A DNA stretch of 64,000 bases. Source: Hyperoodon ampullatus (taxonomy: Eukaryota > Chordata > Mammalia > Artiodactyla > Ziphiidae). This document shows positions 1 to 11,356 of the stretch, in pieces; the stretch's first letter is position 1, and each line of letters begins with the position of its first letter. The DNA lies in the NCBI GenBank assembly GCA_949752795.1, contig OX457075.1, positions 124,001 to 188,000 on the forward strand. Reading direction: 5' to 3'. The position numbers were made by a program, and so were the translations under genes. The notes beneath the pieces were generated by a model. That model did no database searches. It saw only the letters and a program-made list of their open reading frames with translations, and was not told where the DNA came from.

Positions 1-540
1 AGCGTCCCACGCCCGTCACTGGGCTCCGCGCTTTCAGTCGCGACTCGCGCCCGTCTGTGGAGCCCCTTTAAGCAGCGCTCTTAATCCCCTCTCCTCGCGC
101 AGCAGGAAACCAAGAGGGAAGAACAAGTCTCTTGCCTCTTCGGCAGCTCCAGAGTTTTCCCGGACTCCCTCCCGGCTAGCTGTGGCGCATTAGCCCCCTT
201 CAGGCTGAGTTCTCGCCGCCAGCCCCAGTCCTCTCCCTGCGCTCTGACCGAAGCCCGAGCCTCAGCTTCCAGCGCCGCCCGCCCCGGCGGGCGAGCAGAC
301 AAGCCTCTCAGGCTGGTGAGTGCCGCTCGGCACCGATCCTCTGTGCGGGAATCTCTCCGCTTTGCCCTACCCAGGTATGTGGGGAGTTTCTTGCCTTTTG
401 GGAGGTCTGGGGTCTTCTGCCAGCGTTCAGTAGGTGTTCTGTAGGAGTTGTTCCACGTGTAGCTGTATTTCTGGTGTATCCGTGAGGAGGAAGGTGATCT
501 CCGCGTCTTACTCTTCCGCCATCTTACCCGGAAGTCCGCT
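1..540 (-). mobile_element. L1 retrotransposon, 5' end (5' UTR) of a minus-strand copy
   Basis: Read on the minus strand, the element starts at 540 with AGCGGACTTCCGGGTAAGAT, directly followed by GGCGG, and runs leftwards off the window. It is GC- and CpG-rich, unlike the AT-rich flank that begins at 541. This matches the start of the young L1 group of cetartiodactyls, including a YY1-like AAGATGGCGG near the terminus. The 5' terminus is present, so the copy could be full length outside the window. No L1 protein is encoded in the visible part. Confidence 0.75.
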
Positions 541-871
541 TGTACTTTTTAAAAAGCTGTTAGTCCAGTTTCCTTATTTAACCTTTGGCTATCTGGTTTA
601 TCAAGTTTTTTTTTTTTTTTTTTTATCCTTTAATGCCCTCCTGTGGCCTACATAGCATTATTCTATTTTTGTATTTCCTCCTTCTTTTTGCCATTTTTGT
701 AGTTGCATTTCTGCTTTGTCATAATATGTAACATTTGTACATCCGTTTTCCATTGTCATTCCGACCTTTGTTTCATATATTGCTTTATATGTTTTAAAAT
801 GCTCACACCATCAGTCCTTTGCCTGAAATTTTCCCAGTTATCACTTGGTTGGATGAGGCTCATCCTTAATA
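541..871. other. Unassigned AT-rich flank with a poly(T) run
   Basis: No gene is seen. A 19-base T run at 606-624 could be the A-tail of a decayed minus-strand retroelement. The remainder may be the edge of the old L1/HAL1 copy that continues after 1090. Confidence 0.3.
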
Positions 872-1089
872 CAGAGGTTGTTCAAATAAGGCCCACAGGC
901 CAAATATGGCCCATAGCCCATTTTTATATGGCTTATGAGCTAAGAATTTTTCTCCTTATTTTTAAAGGATTGTATAAAACACACACACACACAAGCCAAA
1001 GAATAATGAGCGACAGAAACCGTATATGACCCTCAAAGCACATAATATCTACCATCAAGCCCTTTACAGAGAAAGTTTGCTGACCTCTG
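872..1089 (-). mobile_element. hAT-type DNA transposon relic (MER58-like)
   Basis: The block begins CAGAGGTTGTTCAA and ends TTTGCTGACCTCTG, giving imperfect terminal inverted repeats. Inside is the characteristic 'ggcccacaggccaaatatgg' and 'accgtatatgaccctcaaag' text of the non-autonomous Charlie-group element I know as MER58. A (CA)n run sits at about 978-993. The family name is from memory; the inverted repeats are visible. Confidence 0.6.
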
Positions 1090-3140
1090 CTCTTGCAAAT
1101 TCCTTAAGAAGGGCTGATGGGTACAGAATTCTCTAAGTTTTTACATGTTTCTAACCAATTTTCTTAGTCTTGCTATTTGAAGGACAATGTATCTGGGTAT
1201 AAAATCCTTGGTTCACACACATTCTTTGAGGTTTTTTTTTTAACACATTCTTAGAGTTTTAAAAATGCTACTTGTATTAACTTTTTATTGCTGCTACCTT
1301 AAACCCTTAAAATAATACACACTTATTATTTCATAGTTTCTGTGCATCAGGAATACAGACACAGCGAGGCTAGAGTCTCACTCGGGGTTTCATAGGCTGA
1401 AAGCAAGGTATCAGCAAGGCTCTGCTTCTCTCTGGAGGTCTAAGGAAGAATTTGCTTTGAAGCTCAACCTGGTTGTTGGCAGAATTCAGTTTTTTTTTTT
1501 TTTTGCAGTTTTAGGACTGAGGTCAACATTTCCTTGCTGGTTTTCAGCCGGGGGCTGCTCTCAGCTCCTAGAGGACACCTGCATTCTTTGCCATGTGGCC
1601 TTCTCCATCTTCAAGGCAGCAAGGGCATGTGAAATCTTGTGTTTCAAATCTCTGACTTCCCCTTCTGTAACCAGGTGGGGAAAACAGTTTTTAAAAGACT
1701 CACGTGATTAGACCAGGATACTCTTCCTTTCTTAAAGTCAATTGTAACATATAATTGAATCATGAGTAAAATCACCATTTTCACAGTCCCAGGGATGGTG
1801 TAGGCAGGCATATCAGAGTGTAGGAAATCTCAGGGCCTTAGAATTCTGCCTACCACACTGCTGCACTGTTGCTTTGCTTGGTGTGTTGGTTTTTAAATGT
1901 CTATTGCCAGTTTCTTTTGCCTTTTAAGTCATTTGATCTTTTTGCCTGTAGACTTTGATAACATTTTGTCTTTGAAATCTAGTAGTTTTATTAGAATATG
2001 TCTCAAGGTTGATCAGTTTTCCCAGGGTACCCACAGCATCCTTATAACGTAGATTCAGATATACATGTTTTTTTCTATTTTTGGAAAGTGTGCTTGGGCT
2101 GTAGGTTAAAATATTACCTCTATTCTACTGTTTTTTCTTCCTCAGGGTCTCCAATAACACAATTATTATTCCTTCTTTGCCTATTTTCCATTCCATTTAC
2201 ATTTTCTCTGAACTTCTTTATACAATTTTCATTTTCTTGGTTGTTTTCCTGCCTTTCTTCAATGACTGTTATTTTCATCTGAATCTGTTCTCCCTTGAGC
2301 ATCTTGTAACTTATTCCTCATTTCTGAGACAATTTTGTCTTTTTCTTCCATTTCTTTCCTGAGTTTAAACAACTCTCCTTTTACTTCTGATTTTTGTCCA
2401 TTTCTGGTCTGTTTTTGAATTTGTTTCCCAGTGGTTTATCGTGTCCTCAAAAGTTTGTCTGAAATACATTTGTTTGGAATGTTCACTTTTCATGTCCTCC
2501 TCCATGAATGCTTATTGGAAATTTTCCTCAGTTGAAATGTAGGGAATTTCACTTCCTGACTTTCTGCAGTAGCTCTGTACGGACTTAACTTTCCTCTTGT
2601 TCACAGGTATGGTATTTTATGCTTGTCTTTTTTCTTACTGGCCCTAAAATTTTCCTTTTTTCTCTTTCCCCTTAACACTTTCGAAAGAGGGCTTCTCCCT
2701 TTTGCCTTTATTACTCCTCCAGAATCTATGCATTTTGATGACTGCCCCCTTAAATCATGCCTGTACCTTTTAAATCATGTATGTACTTTGAAGTCCCTTT
2801 CCTGTAGTTCATGCTCTGATCTGCCTGCACACTTTTTAGTATTTCCAGATTTAGGGTGCATTTAGTCTTTGTGGTGGCAGTTCCAGATCAACCTTAGACT
2901 CCTTCCCTAGTTTCCTTTTTCTGTCTTCACTGCAGTTATTTTGGTCTACCTTTGTCTGCCACAGAGCCTTTTATTGAGGGAGGTGGGGCAGAAGTGTGAG
3001 AGAGCCATGTATGGGGATTTGGTGATTTTTTTCTCCTCATTTTACTTAATTATTTTGAAGATTTGACATTATCTGCCTTCGAGTTATATAGAGTATGGTT
3101 TTGTGTAGAATTTACTTCTTCTTTCTTGTTTCATATTGCT
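1090..3140 (-). mobile_element. Ancient L1 or HAL1 copy, ORF1-like relic, interrupted
   Basis: The minus strand shows broken ORF1-like protein: a Q/E/N-rich coiled coil, then ENRQRRNNNCVIGDPEEE at about 2130-2180, then ILIKLLDFKDK at about 1960-2000. That order (coiled coil, RRNN...IG.PE, then the HxxIKLLxFKDK block) is typical of L1 ORF1. Many stops and frameshifts are present. HAL1, which carries only ORF1, is a good alternative to a normal L1M. A different repeat at about 1262-1858 splits it. Confidence 0.5.
1262..1858. mobile_element. Interspersed repeat inserted in the L1/HAL1 relic, family not named
   Basis: The sequence from 'tgtattaactttttattgctgctacc' to 'ctgcctaccacactg' reads like a common mammalian interspersed repeat ('attatttcatagtttctg', 'gccatgtggccttctccatcttc') and interrupts ORF1-like text on either side. 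I recognise the text as repetitive but cannot name the family with certainty; an LTR of the MaLR/ERVL type is possible. A 14-base T run lies at 1491-1504. Confidence 0.4.
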
Positions 3141-4829
3141 TGTGAAGGGAATATTAGGAGGCAGACAGCCAAGTAGCTGCCATGTCTTTAGTTACCTGAA
3201 AGCCCCTATACATAGGTTACTAATGAAATAGTTTTAAAAGCTTCAGGAAGAACTTGACAGCTTGTGTCTGTCCATTAGTGCTCTGGAGGAAAACGTGTGT
3301 CAGTATGAGGACCCTATCTGCTACTCAAAGCTTTCTGGCTGCAGTGTAAATGAAGTTCACTAGTGACCCTGGTGTATTTTCTCCACTTACAAACTTTTGA
3401 CATCTGTGGTTTTGATCTGGTCCACCTCCATTTCCCCTTTCTTCTGGAAATATCACTTAGATTTCCTTTGGGGACCACCCTCAGTTTCAGAGATGGACAC
3501 ATCTCACATAGAGACCTAACCAGTCAGTATACAATTCATCTTTTAAGTCACAGTGATTGTTTGAGGGTGGCATTGAACCAATCCTTCCAATGAGACTCAA
3601 TCCTGATCTCTTATTAGAACTATATAAGAAAAGAAAAACACTCTGCTGGGGTTGGTAATCAGGAAATATTCCAGTCTGTTTTAGTCTTCTATATATTGTT
3701 CAACGTTTCTGACCATTTAGAAAAGGGATTACATTAGCAAATGGTTTACAGAGTCCCTATTGCCCAAGGAAATCCAAGGTGGAGAAAATATTATAGTGTG
3801 GTGCCACCATAGAGCCATCTCACTCAATGAAGTGAGAGATCACCAGAGATAAAAGCCCAGAATAAACACTCTTGAGAAGAGAGATGTCAAATATTATCAA
3901 ATAGTCAAATTTCTTAGAAAATCTCCTCTTTTTTTCAAAAGTATTATGGGGTAGACCCCACAGCTGAAGTAAAGGAGGACTAGTCCTCCCGTTTTTTTAA
4001 CAGGCTCAAATATAAACTAGGGAACTTATTAAGAAAAAAATTGAAATGTGAAACTATTTTTAGAAAATATATAATATGTGGTCAGAAGTTTTTAGAGAGG
4101 CTTAGAGAGTAAACAAGCTATGGCTCTCTAGATAAAAATTGACCCCTGAGATAAAAACTAGACCAAAAGGTCTTCTGTTAAGAATTGGAAGCCTGTAGGT
4201 AAAGAAGCCAGGAGAATAGTGCAAGTGAAAGGAGCACTGAAATAACAATTGTTCAATTCTGGCTAAGAAGCTGAAGGACAATCCAAAATCTGTCTAATCA
4301 TGGCCACTCTGAGGGAGGCCTGAGTCCACAACAGTTCCTCGTCCTTCCTCTAAACTCCCAAGTGGAATAATATGGCATTCTTGTTGATATTAGTGTTCTC
4401 TCTCCTTAATCCTGCTACTCTGGAACATCAGATCCTCAGAGGAGTTTTGAGGGTGTCTAAAAAGCAAAATGACTTACAGTGAGAGAGAGAGAAAGAATTT
4501 TGTCTTAATGTAAAAATGACTGACAGGATAAAAGATGATGAAGAATTTGAAAATGTAATCATAGAAGCTTGAGAAGAAATAACCTTTATTTGATTTGGTC
4601 TACTAGAACCACTCTGAAAACTGAGAATTTACAACAGCTCTAAGTCTCAACCCATATCTGATACTTTGGGATCTCTGTTGGAGAAATATTCCTTTATTCT
4701 TTGTGCCACCTACAGATTTAATAGGAAGGATCTACTTCCAGAGAAAATATACTGCAGCCCTTTCATATTATCAGATTTTAGCTGATGTGACATTAGACTA
4801 CCTACACTAGCCTAAATAAATGATTCAAG
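3141..4829. other. Non-coding stretch, nothing recognised
   Basis: Short open frames here lack codon structure, splice context or family motifs. No clear transposon ends were seen. It lies downstream of the CCDC150 3' end. Confidence 0.4.
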
Positions 4830-5215
4830 GAATTACCAAAGATACTTACATGTGGAATCCCCCCAAAAAAGGTCAAACTCATAGAAACAGAGATTAGAAA
4901 AGTGATTTCCAGGGGCTGGGAGGTAAAGGAAATAGGAAGCAGTTGGGAAAAGGGTACAAACTTTCAGTTATAAGATAATGTATAACATGATGATTGTGGT
5001 TGAAAATACTGTCTTGTATAACTAAAATTTACTAACGGAGTAGAAATTAAATGCTGTCACCAAATATTTTTTAAAAAGATGTGAGGTGATGGATGTGATA
5101 ATTAGCAAGATGAGAAGAATCTTTCACAGTGAATATCAAATTATTAAAATGTATACTTTAAATATCTTATAATTTAATGTCAGTTATACCTCAATAAAGC
5201 TGACCAAAAAATTAC
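4830..5215 (+). mobile_element. L1 3' end (L1M type), plus strand
   Basis: It contains the usual L1 3' UTR landmarks in order: 'acatgtggaatc', 'tgatttccaggggctggg', 'gggtacaaactttcag', 'gatgtgaggtgatggatg', and the closing 'tcagttatacctcaataaag'. It is 5'-truncated and ends at the AATAAA-type signal. No coding remains. Confidence 0.7.
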
Positions 5216-5589
5216 CAAAGAAATAGCTATGGTCTCAGAATCCCCAAGGGTAAAAGATTTTACAGACAGGCTAACTGGAACAAAGTCAATTAGAGTTCAG
5301 ATGGATTCTTCCTAGATTTTCATAAATCTCTTTTTGTACTGACGTGAAAAGGTTAGGCCATGCTCTAGGGGTGTTAAAAACATGGCACTGCCTGTCCCTT
5401 AAATCAGTAGAAGCCATGGCTTAGTCTCCTTGCTTCAGAACAATTACAGTCTTCAAGAAATTAGTCAAAGCATCTTCAGATCTTGTGTTAGGCTCACCTT
5501 TAAATCTGATGTTACCACAGGCAGTAAATCTCTATTGCTAAAGGAAATCACTCATCATTTTTCTACTAGTTAACTAAATAATTATAAAC
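5216..5589. other. Non-coding stretch, nothing recognised
   Basis: AT-rich intergenic sequence without supported genes or repeat ends. Confidence 0.4.
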
Positions 5590-6490
5590 TATTGCCACTT
5601 TCTTTTTCTCATATTACCATCTACTGGTATAATATTCTTTGAATATACAGAATAGTTACAATAATTGTTTTAATGTCCTTTTCTGTCAACTCTAATGTTT
5701 GTGTTAGTTCTGGGTCAATTTTGATTTTCTCATTATGGGCCCTATTTTCCTGCTTCTTTGCATGCCTGATAATTTTGCCAGAAATCGTGATTCTACCTTG
5801 ATGGGTACCATATTTTTTGTATCCTTCTAAATATTCTTAAGCTCTGTTTTGGAACACAGTTACTTGGAAATGGGTCATTTGGGGCCATGCTGTTAATATG
5901 TGTTAGGAGCAGAGTCGTGTTGACTCCAGGGCTCACTATTCACTACTACTGAGGCCAGGCTCTGTTGTATACTACCCAGTGCCCGGAAATCACAAGGTTT
6001 CCAATTCTGGCTGGTGAGAACTTGTACTGCACGCTTGTGTGTGTGCGCATGTACATGTGCGTGCATGTGCATGCTGGGCACTGTCACTTCTAACCCTTTT
6101 GGATGGCCTTTTCTTCAGCCTTAGGTAGATTCCTCAAAGGCATGTGCTGCTCAGTACTCAGCTCAGTACTCAGAGAGGACCTTGTGGGCGTCTCTGACAT
6201 GCTCCCTCTGTGCGGCTCTCTCCTCTCCTGTCCTCTGTCCTGGAACGCTTGCAGCCTGTGTCTCCCTGGACTCTCAATTATCATTCCTTAACCCAGGGAA
6301 ACCATCCTGATTTCCACTCCTTGCATCACAGCCTGAACTCCCTCAAGGCTGTAAGTCGAGGCAACATTAGGGCTCACCTCACTTGTTCCCTTTCTTTCAG
6401 GGATGAGAGTGCTTTGTTGCTTGATGTCCAGTCTCTTAAAAAACATTGTTTCATATTTTGTCTGTTTTTTTGTTATTTCAAATGAAAGTA
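5590..6490. mobile_element. Ancient L1-lineage (L1M/HAL1) non-coding segment
   Basis: Text such as 'aattttgccagaaatcgtg', 'ggaacacagttacttggaaa', 'ctcactattcactactactg', 'ccttaggtagattcctcaaa' and 'cagggatgagagtgctttg' matches a long old L1-associated non-coding block from memory. It lies at the same level of decay as the relic at 1090-3140. A TG-rich imperfect microsatellite is at about 6036-6075. Orientation is not assigned. Confidence 0.4.
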
Positions 6491-6629
6491 GAGGGTCACA
6501 ATAGAAGCTAGTATATATGACAGACACTCTAAACGTACTATAGAAACACTTCTAAAGTATCATAGAAATGCTTTAACAAATCATCACACTAAATAGGCTG
6601 TTTTAACTATAATCTTGACTAGAAATGAT

Positions 6630-7660
6630 CACCAGTCTAACTCTATAATTCTCCTCTTGTTCCGGATGAGGATATTAATATTCTTGGCATGTGACTGTCA
6701 CGACAACACTCATTTGCAACCCATTAAGATTGATCATCTCTCCTGTGCAATTGGGATCTTTGTTCCTATACATAATTCAGGACCAAGGTTTTCAGTGCCA
6801 CCCCAGGACCAAGGCTAATTGTTCTCTGGGGCTCTTAGTTAGGCTGTTTCAAGATTCTGACACCCCAATACCATCAAATTGACAATACCTCCTTACCTCC
6901 AAAGGGATAAATACTATAGGAGTTAGACAACTTAAGGAGGCTTTTACCAGCCTGCCAATCAGTGAGTCCCTTACTCTTGAAAGTCAGACACAGAAATGGA
7001 TGCCCTCCAGGAAACTTGCCTCTGAATGTCAATTAATCAACAATAGTCTCACTCAAGTACTACACATCTGCAGATGATGTCAACCCACTTAAACCTCTGA
7101 AACTCTTCCAGTGCTTGAACTCCATGCTTCCTCAAAACCTATATAAGTTCAGCAGTTTGCTCTGATCAGGGAGGCCACTGTCTGACTAACTTAACTCTCC
7201 CCTACCACAGTAAGCAATAAATTCAGCTGTGTTTTTTATTTTTTAGTATTTTGTTCTATTTTATTTATTTATTTATTTTAGGCTGCATTGGGTATTCATT
7301 GCTGCGTGTGGCTTTCTCTAGTTGCAGAGAGCAGGGGCTACTCTTTGTTGCAGTGTGTGGGCTTCTCATTGTGGTGGCTTCTCTTGTTGCGGAGCATGGG
7401 CTCTAGGCGCGCAGGCTGCAGTAGTTGCAGCATGCGGGCTCAGTAGTTGCAGCACGCAGGCCCTAGAGTGCAGGCCTCAGTAGTTGTGGCACATGGGCTT
7501 AGTTGCTCTGCGGCATGTGGGATCTTCCTGGACCAGGGATTGAACCTATGTCTCCTGCATTGGCAGGTGGATTCTTAAACACTGCACCACCAGGGAAGTC
7601 CCCAGCTGTGTGTTCTTTTTATATTAGATATTGAGTGGTGGGCTCATCAACCTCTGAGTC
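6630..7660 (+). mobile_element. LTR-like remnant of an old endogenous retroelement, split by a SINE
   Basis: A TATA-like cctatataag at about 7138-7146 is followed 70 bases later by AATAAA at 7216-7221, spaced as in the U3/R part of an LTR. The text then resumes after the SINE at 7603. The left boundary is a guess, no second LTR or internal region is visible, and the family is not named. No retroviral protein is present. Confidence 0.35.
7233..7602 (-). mobile_element. tRNA-Glu-derived SINE, long form (CHR-2 / Bov-tA type)
   Basis: The minus strand begins at 7602 with GGGACTTCCCTGGTGGTGCA and continues through the long form with several 'ccacaactactga' units to an AAAATAAATAAA-like tail at the left. 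Flanking copies of cagctgtgt at 7224-7232 and 7603-7611 are the target-site duplication. The head contains the tRNA-like promoter boxes, but this is not a tRNA gene. Confidence 0.85.
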
Positions 7661-8457
7661 TTATATTTGATATTCTAATTTTATAATTGCTCATTTGATT
7701 TAGGTCCTAATACTATTATCAGCAGCTACCATTACTTGAGCATCAATTAAGCCAGGTATTATGCCAGCTGTTTACATACTTTAAATCTGGATTACTTAAT
7801 CTGAAATGAGATTATAAAGCTGAATTTATTGTTTACTATAGTAAGGGAGAGCTACATTGGTCAGGCATAATCTCCTGGAACAGAGTTGAATAAACTTCTT
7901 TGTAAATGTCCAAGGGACCTGCAAATACAGCCTCTGAGATATCTTATATACGAATAGAGATATGGTGTTATAAAAGGTGTGCTAGTAATTACCCAGAAGA
8001 GAAGGGTATATGTTTACTAGACAGTGGGAGAGTTTTTACCATTTTTCAGGTGATCGTATTTCCAGGGAGTATCTACTAGATGTTAGACTAGGACATTTCA
8101 CTGAAATAAAGTATCATATCATTTAGTTGCCAAATCATCCAGTACCTCATTAAATGCTTTTTGATAAAATTTACTTAAAACAATAGCCAAGTATCATGCA
8201 ACAGCGTCTCCTATCATACAACACATTAATATAAATTTACTGGGTGGAAAATGGGGAAAGGGACAAAAAAGATGGGGTGGTTCTGTATTGATATCAAAGA
8301 GTTCATAAAAGGATAAACTCACGTCCAAAATCTTCAGTCCACATCAAAGACTTCATGTCCTGATGACGGTGGAAACAGCCCAGCCCTAGTTGCTGGGCTC
8401 AGGGAATCAGGATGATGTAGCTGTTCTAAGCGAAGAAGCTCCTCTGTCAAGGACACC
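7661..8457. other. 3' flank or 3' UTR region of CCDC150
   Basis: No gene of its own is seen. The region lies directly after the last CCDC150 exon in the direction of transcription. A TTTATT at about 7824-7829 would be an AATAAA poly(A) signal on the minus strand, but nothing confirms its use. Confidence 0.3.
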
Positions 8458-8571
8458 ACCTCTCTTTAGTTCAGAATGACACTTCTTGGGCACAAGCCTA
8501 AGATTCTGTTTATTCTCCCATCAATGTAGAGCAGACTGATCGGATATGCTGCTGTGCCTTTTATCTTGGTC
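8458..8571 (-). CDS. CCDC150: CCDC150 last coding exon, with in-frame TGA
   Basis: The acceptor ccaatag precedes GACCAAGAT. In phase with the previous exon it reads DQDKRHSSISDQSALH, then TGA at 8521-8523, then WENKQNLRLVPKKCHSELKR to about 8461. Mammalian CCDC150 ends [20 protein letters not shown]...KKYHSEVQRK, so the TGA stands where an arginine is expected; a CGA to TGA change would explain it. About 22 residues would be lost. On its own this could be tolerated. The end coordinate is set by similarity. Confidence 0.7.
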
Positions 8572-8760
8572 CTATTGGAAAGAAAACACACCCCAAAACT
8601 GTTAGAAACTAACTGCAGAGCTGAGAACCTATTTTGTCTTTATGGACGTCATTTTTTTTTCAAGATAGGTGGTTCTAAACTAGACAGCTTGGGAGAGGTA
8701 GAACTTTTAAGAAAGAAATTCAGTTCATTGGTTTTCCAAACAGTAGTTTAAAGAGATCTA

Positions 8761-8988
<228 letters not shown>

Positions 8989-9041
8989 TCATTAAAATTT
9001 ACAAGAAAGGAACACTTAATCTTTTTGTGTATTAGTTCAAG

Positions 9042-9048
<7 letters not shown>

Positions 9049-9072
<24 letters not shown>

Positions 9073-9263
9073 GCAGTACACGGGCCTCTCACTGTTGTGG
9101 CCTCTCCCGTTGCAGAGTACAGGCTTGGGACGCACAGGCTCAGCGGCCATGGCTCACGGGCCCAGCCACTCCGCGGCACGTGGGATCTTCCCAGACCGGG
9201 GCACGAACCCGTGTCCCCTGCATCAGCAGGCGGACTCTCAACCACTGCGCCACCAGGGAAGCC
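9049..9263 (-). mobile_element. tRNA-Glu-derived SINE, short form (CHR type)
   Basis: The minus strand runs from GGCTTCCCTGGTGGCGCAGT at about 9262 to a long A-tail (T run at 9046-9072). The 15-bp direct repeat agttcaagagacttt at 9034-9048 and 9372-9386 looks like the target-site duplication, but the right copy lies 108 bp beyond the SINE head, so the inserted unit is longer than the SINE. Confidence 0.85.
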
Positions 9264-9371
9264 TGAGACTCTTTCTTTTTACACTGTACAATTTAAAAGC
9301 TTTATTTCCCCCCACAATTAGCAAATGGGCTTCATATTAGTTAAACTGGAAGTTTTCTTCCCATAGTTGCC
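9264..9371 (-). other. Extra 108-bp segment fused to the SINE head inside the duplication
   Basis: This segment lies between the SINE 5' end and the right copy of the 15-bp repeat. On the minus strand it carries AATAAA in 'ggggggaaataaagctttta' followed by 'gtacagtgtaaaaagaaag', like the 3' end of a polyadenylated transcript. It may have been co-inserted with the SINE. I do not recognise the source. Confidence 0.45.
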
Positions 9372-9386
9372 AGTTCAAGAGACTTT

Positions 9387-10702
9387 ACCTAGAAATTAAA
9401 AGACTCAAATTCTAACTGCATGGTCTTTGCAACCTGTTTGCATAATACACATCCTCCTATAGATGAGAGAATAATTTCTGAATATGGAGTTAAACAATGA
9501 ATGCAAACCTGCTGATTTTCATGCATTTGTTAATATTTCCTGGATGTGAACTGAGGTGAGAGGGCTCGGGAGAAAGTTAAGATAGGAGTGAAAGTACAAG
9601 ATGGCATTGAAAATTCATGTGGTAGTTCAAACCACACTTTGAGTTCTGTTCTCTAAGACTAAACACTTCTCCAAAGTCCCTGAACTGTAAAGCCTAGAAT
9701 TTCCTGCTGTGCTTTATAAAGGTAATAGAATGAATTAGTAAAAACACTGGACCAGCTTAGTGTAAATGGTATTTTTTATTTCCTTTATCAAAATATTTTA
9801 TACTTTAGCTCCTAAGCACAAACTTCCAAATGATCTGTTAGACTTGAAAACAGTCCCTCTAATAGCCTGCCTTTGAAGATGATCTAGAATCAGTATTCAT
9901 TTAATTGACAAATATTTATTGAGTGCCTATATGTGCCTAGCACTTTTCTATGTATTTGGGATATTTTGTTATTTTGAAGGTAGAGCCAACAGGTTTTTAT
10001 TATATATAAAGGTTGCTTCAAAATAGCTGTAGAACATATCCTCTAGAATAAAAAGTAAAATGACTGGTTTTCCCCCTTTGATTATTTATGTTTCATGGAC
10101 AGCATTTTCATGTTTTGACTCTGAGGTCTCAGAGACTAGTGTATTTCTCTCTTGCTTGGGAGAAGGCAAGTTCGATGAGACGAGGGGCTTCTTTTGGCTT
10201 ATTCACCCTATAGCTCCATCACCTAGCATGGCACCAGCCATATAATAGGTCCTTTATAAATTTGTGCTACTATGTACTTGTCCCATATTAACCAGGTCAC
10301 AGTGTGAGTACAAAATAGTGAGATAAGAAAATAGAGTTCTGCTTGTCATTTAACTTTTAGAAAGCTACAAAGCTAAAGTATTTTCCAGGTCTGTTTGTGC
10401 ATCCTGACGACAGACACACTCCCATCCACCCCCAAACCAAACCCCACTTTTCTCTTTATCAGAAGTGGAGGGAAAGATGCTTGAAATGACATTCATTGTA
10501 CATCATGTCTCCTCTTGTATGGTGAATGAGAACGGAGCCAACATTTATTGAAACTTACTCCAAGCCATCTATCAGAGTAACAGTGGTAGGTAATAACTTC
10601 CTGACTATTATAGAAGTGGTAACTGATGAGTTACAGAAAGTAAATGTAACTTCCTTAAGGGCCCAGTAAGTGCCATTGTTGGCAAACTCACAAGAGACGA
10701 GT
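9387..10702. other. Intron sequence with L2/MIR-age remnants
   Basis: The 'aaatatttattgagtgccta' at about 9910 and the 'cctagcatggcaccagcc' to 'ataggtcctttataaat' stretch at about 10220-10265 resemble L2 3' ends. A further 'acatttattgaaacttact' lies near 10541. The rest is unrecognised intron. Confidence 0.4.
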
Positions 10703-11356
10703 CCATATTCCTTTTAATTAATTAATTAATTAATTAAAACATCTTTCTTGGAGTATAACAGCTTTACAGTGGTGTGTTAGGTTCTGCTTTATAACAAAGT
10801 GAATCCGTTATACATATACATATGTCCCCATATCTCTTCCCTCTTGCATCACCCTCCTCCCACCCTCCCTATCCCACCCCTCCAGGTGGTCACAAAGCAC
10901 TGAGCTGATCTCCCTGTGCTATGCAGCTGCTTCCCACTAGCTATCTATTTTACGTTTGGTAGTGTGTATATGTCCAAGCCACTCTCTCACTTTGTCCCAG
11001 CTTACCCTTCCCCCTCCCTGTATCCTAAAGTCCATTCTCTAGTAGGTCTGTGTCTTTATTCCCGTCTTGCCCTTAGGTTCTTCATGACCATTTTTGTTCT
11101 TTTTTTTTAGATTCCATATATATGTTAGCATATGGTATCTGATTTTCTCTTTCTGACTTACTTCATGCTTTATGACAGACTCTAGGTACATCCACCTCAG
11201 TACAATAACTCAATTTCATTTACTTTTATGGCGAGTACTATTCCATTGTATATATGTGCCACATCTTTGTCCATTCATCTGTTGATGGACACTTAGATTG
11301 CTTCCATGTCCTGGCTATTGTAAATAGAGATGCAATGAACATTGTGGTACATGACT

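Noticed and set aside
81..302. 73-codon sense frame in the L1 5' UTR
   Set aside because: CpG-rich L1 leader; the primate ORF0 known from L1 is antisense, so this is not its counterpart, and nothing else supports translation.
2088..2362. Plus-strand hydrophobic frames resembling membrane proteins
   Set aside because: They are the complement of the Q/E-rich ORF1 relic on the minus strand; T-rich complement gives F/L/S-rich shadows.
1..8457. 3' exons of GTF3C3, the expected downstream neighbour of CCDC150
   Set aside because: In human the gene lies tail to tail with CCDC150, so I looked on the plus strand, but no matching TPR-type coding text was seen.
9060..9263. tRNA gene
   Set aside because: The tRNA-Glu-like head belongs to SINE copies that lack a complete, foldable tRNA and are flanked by target duplications.
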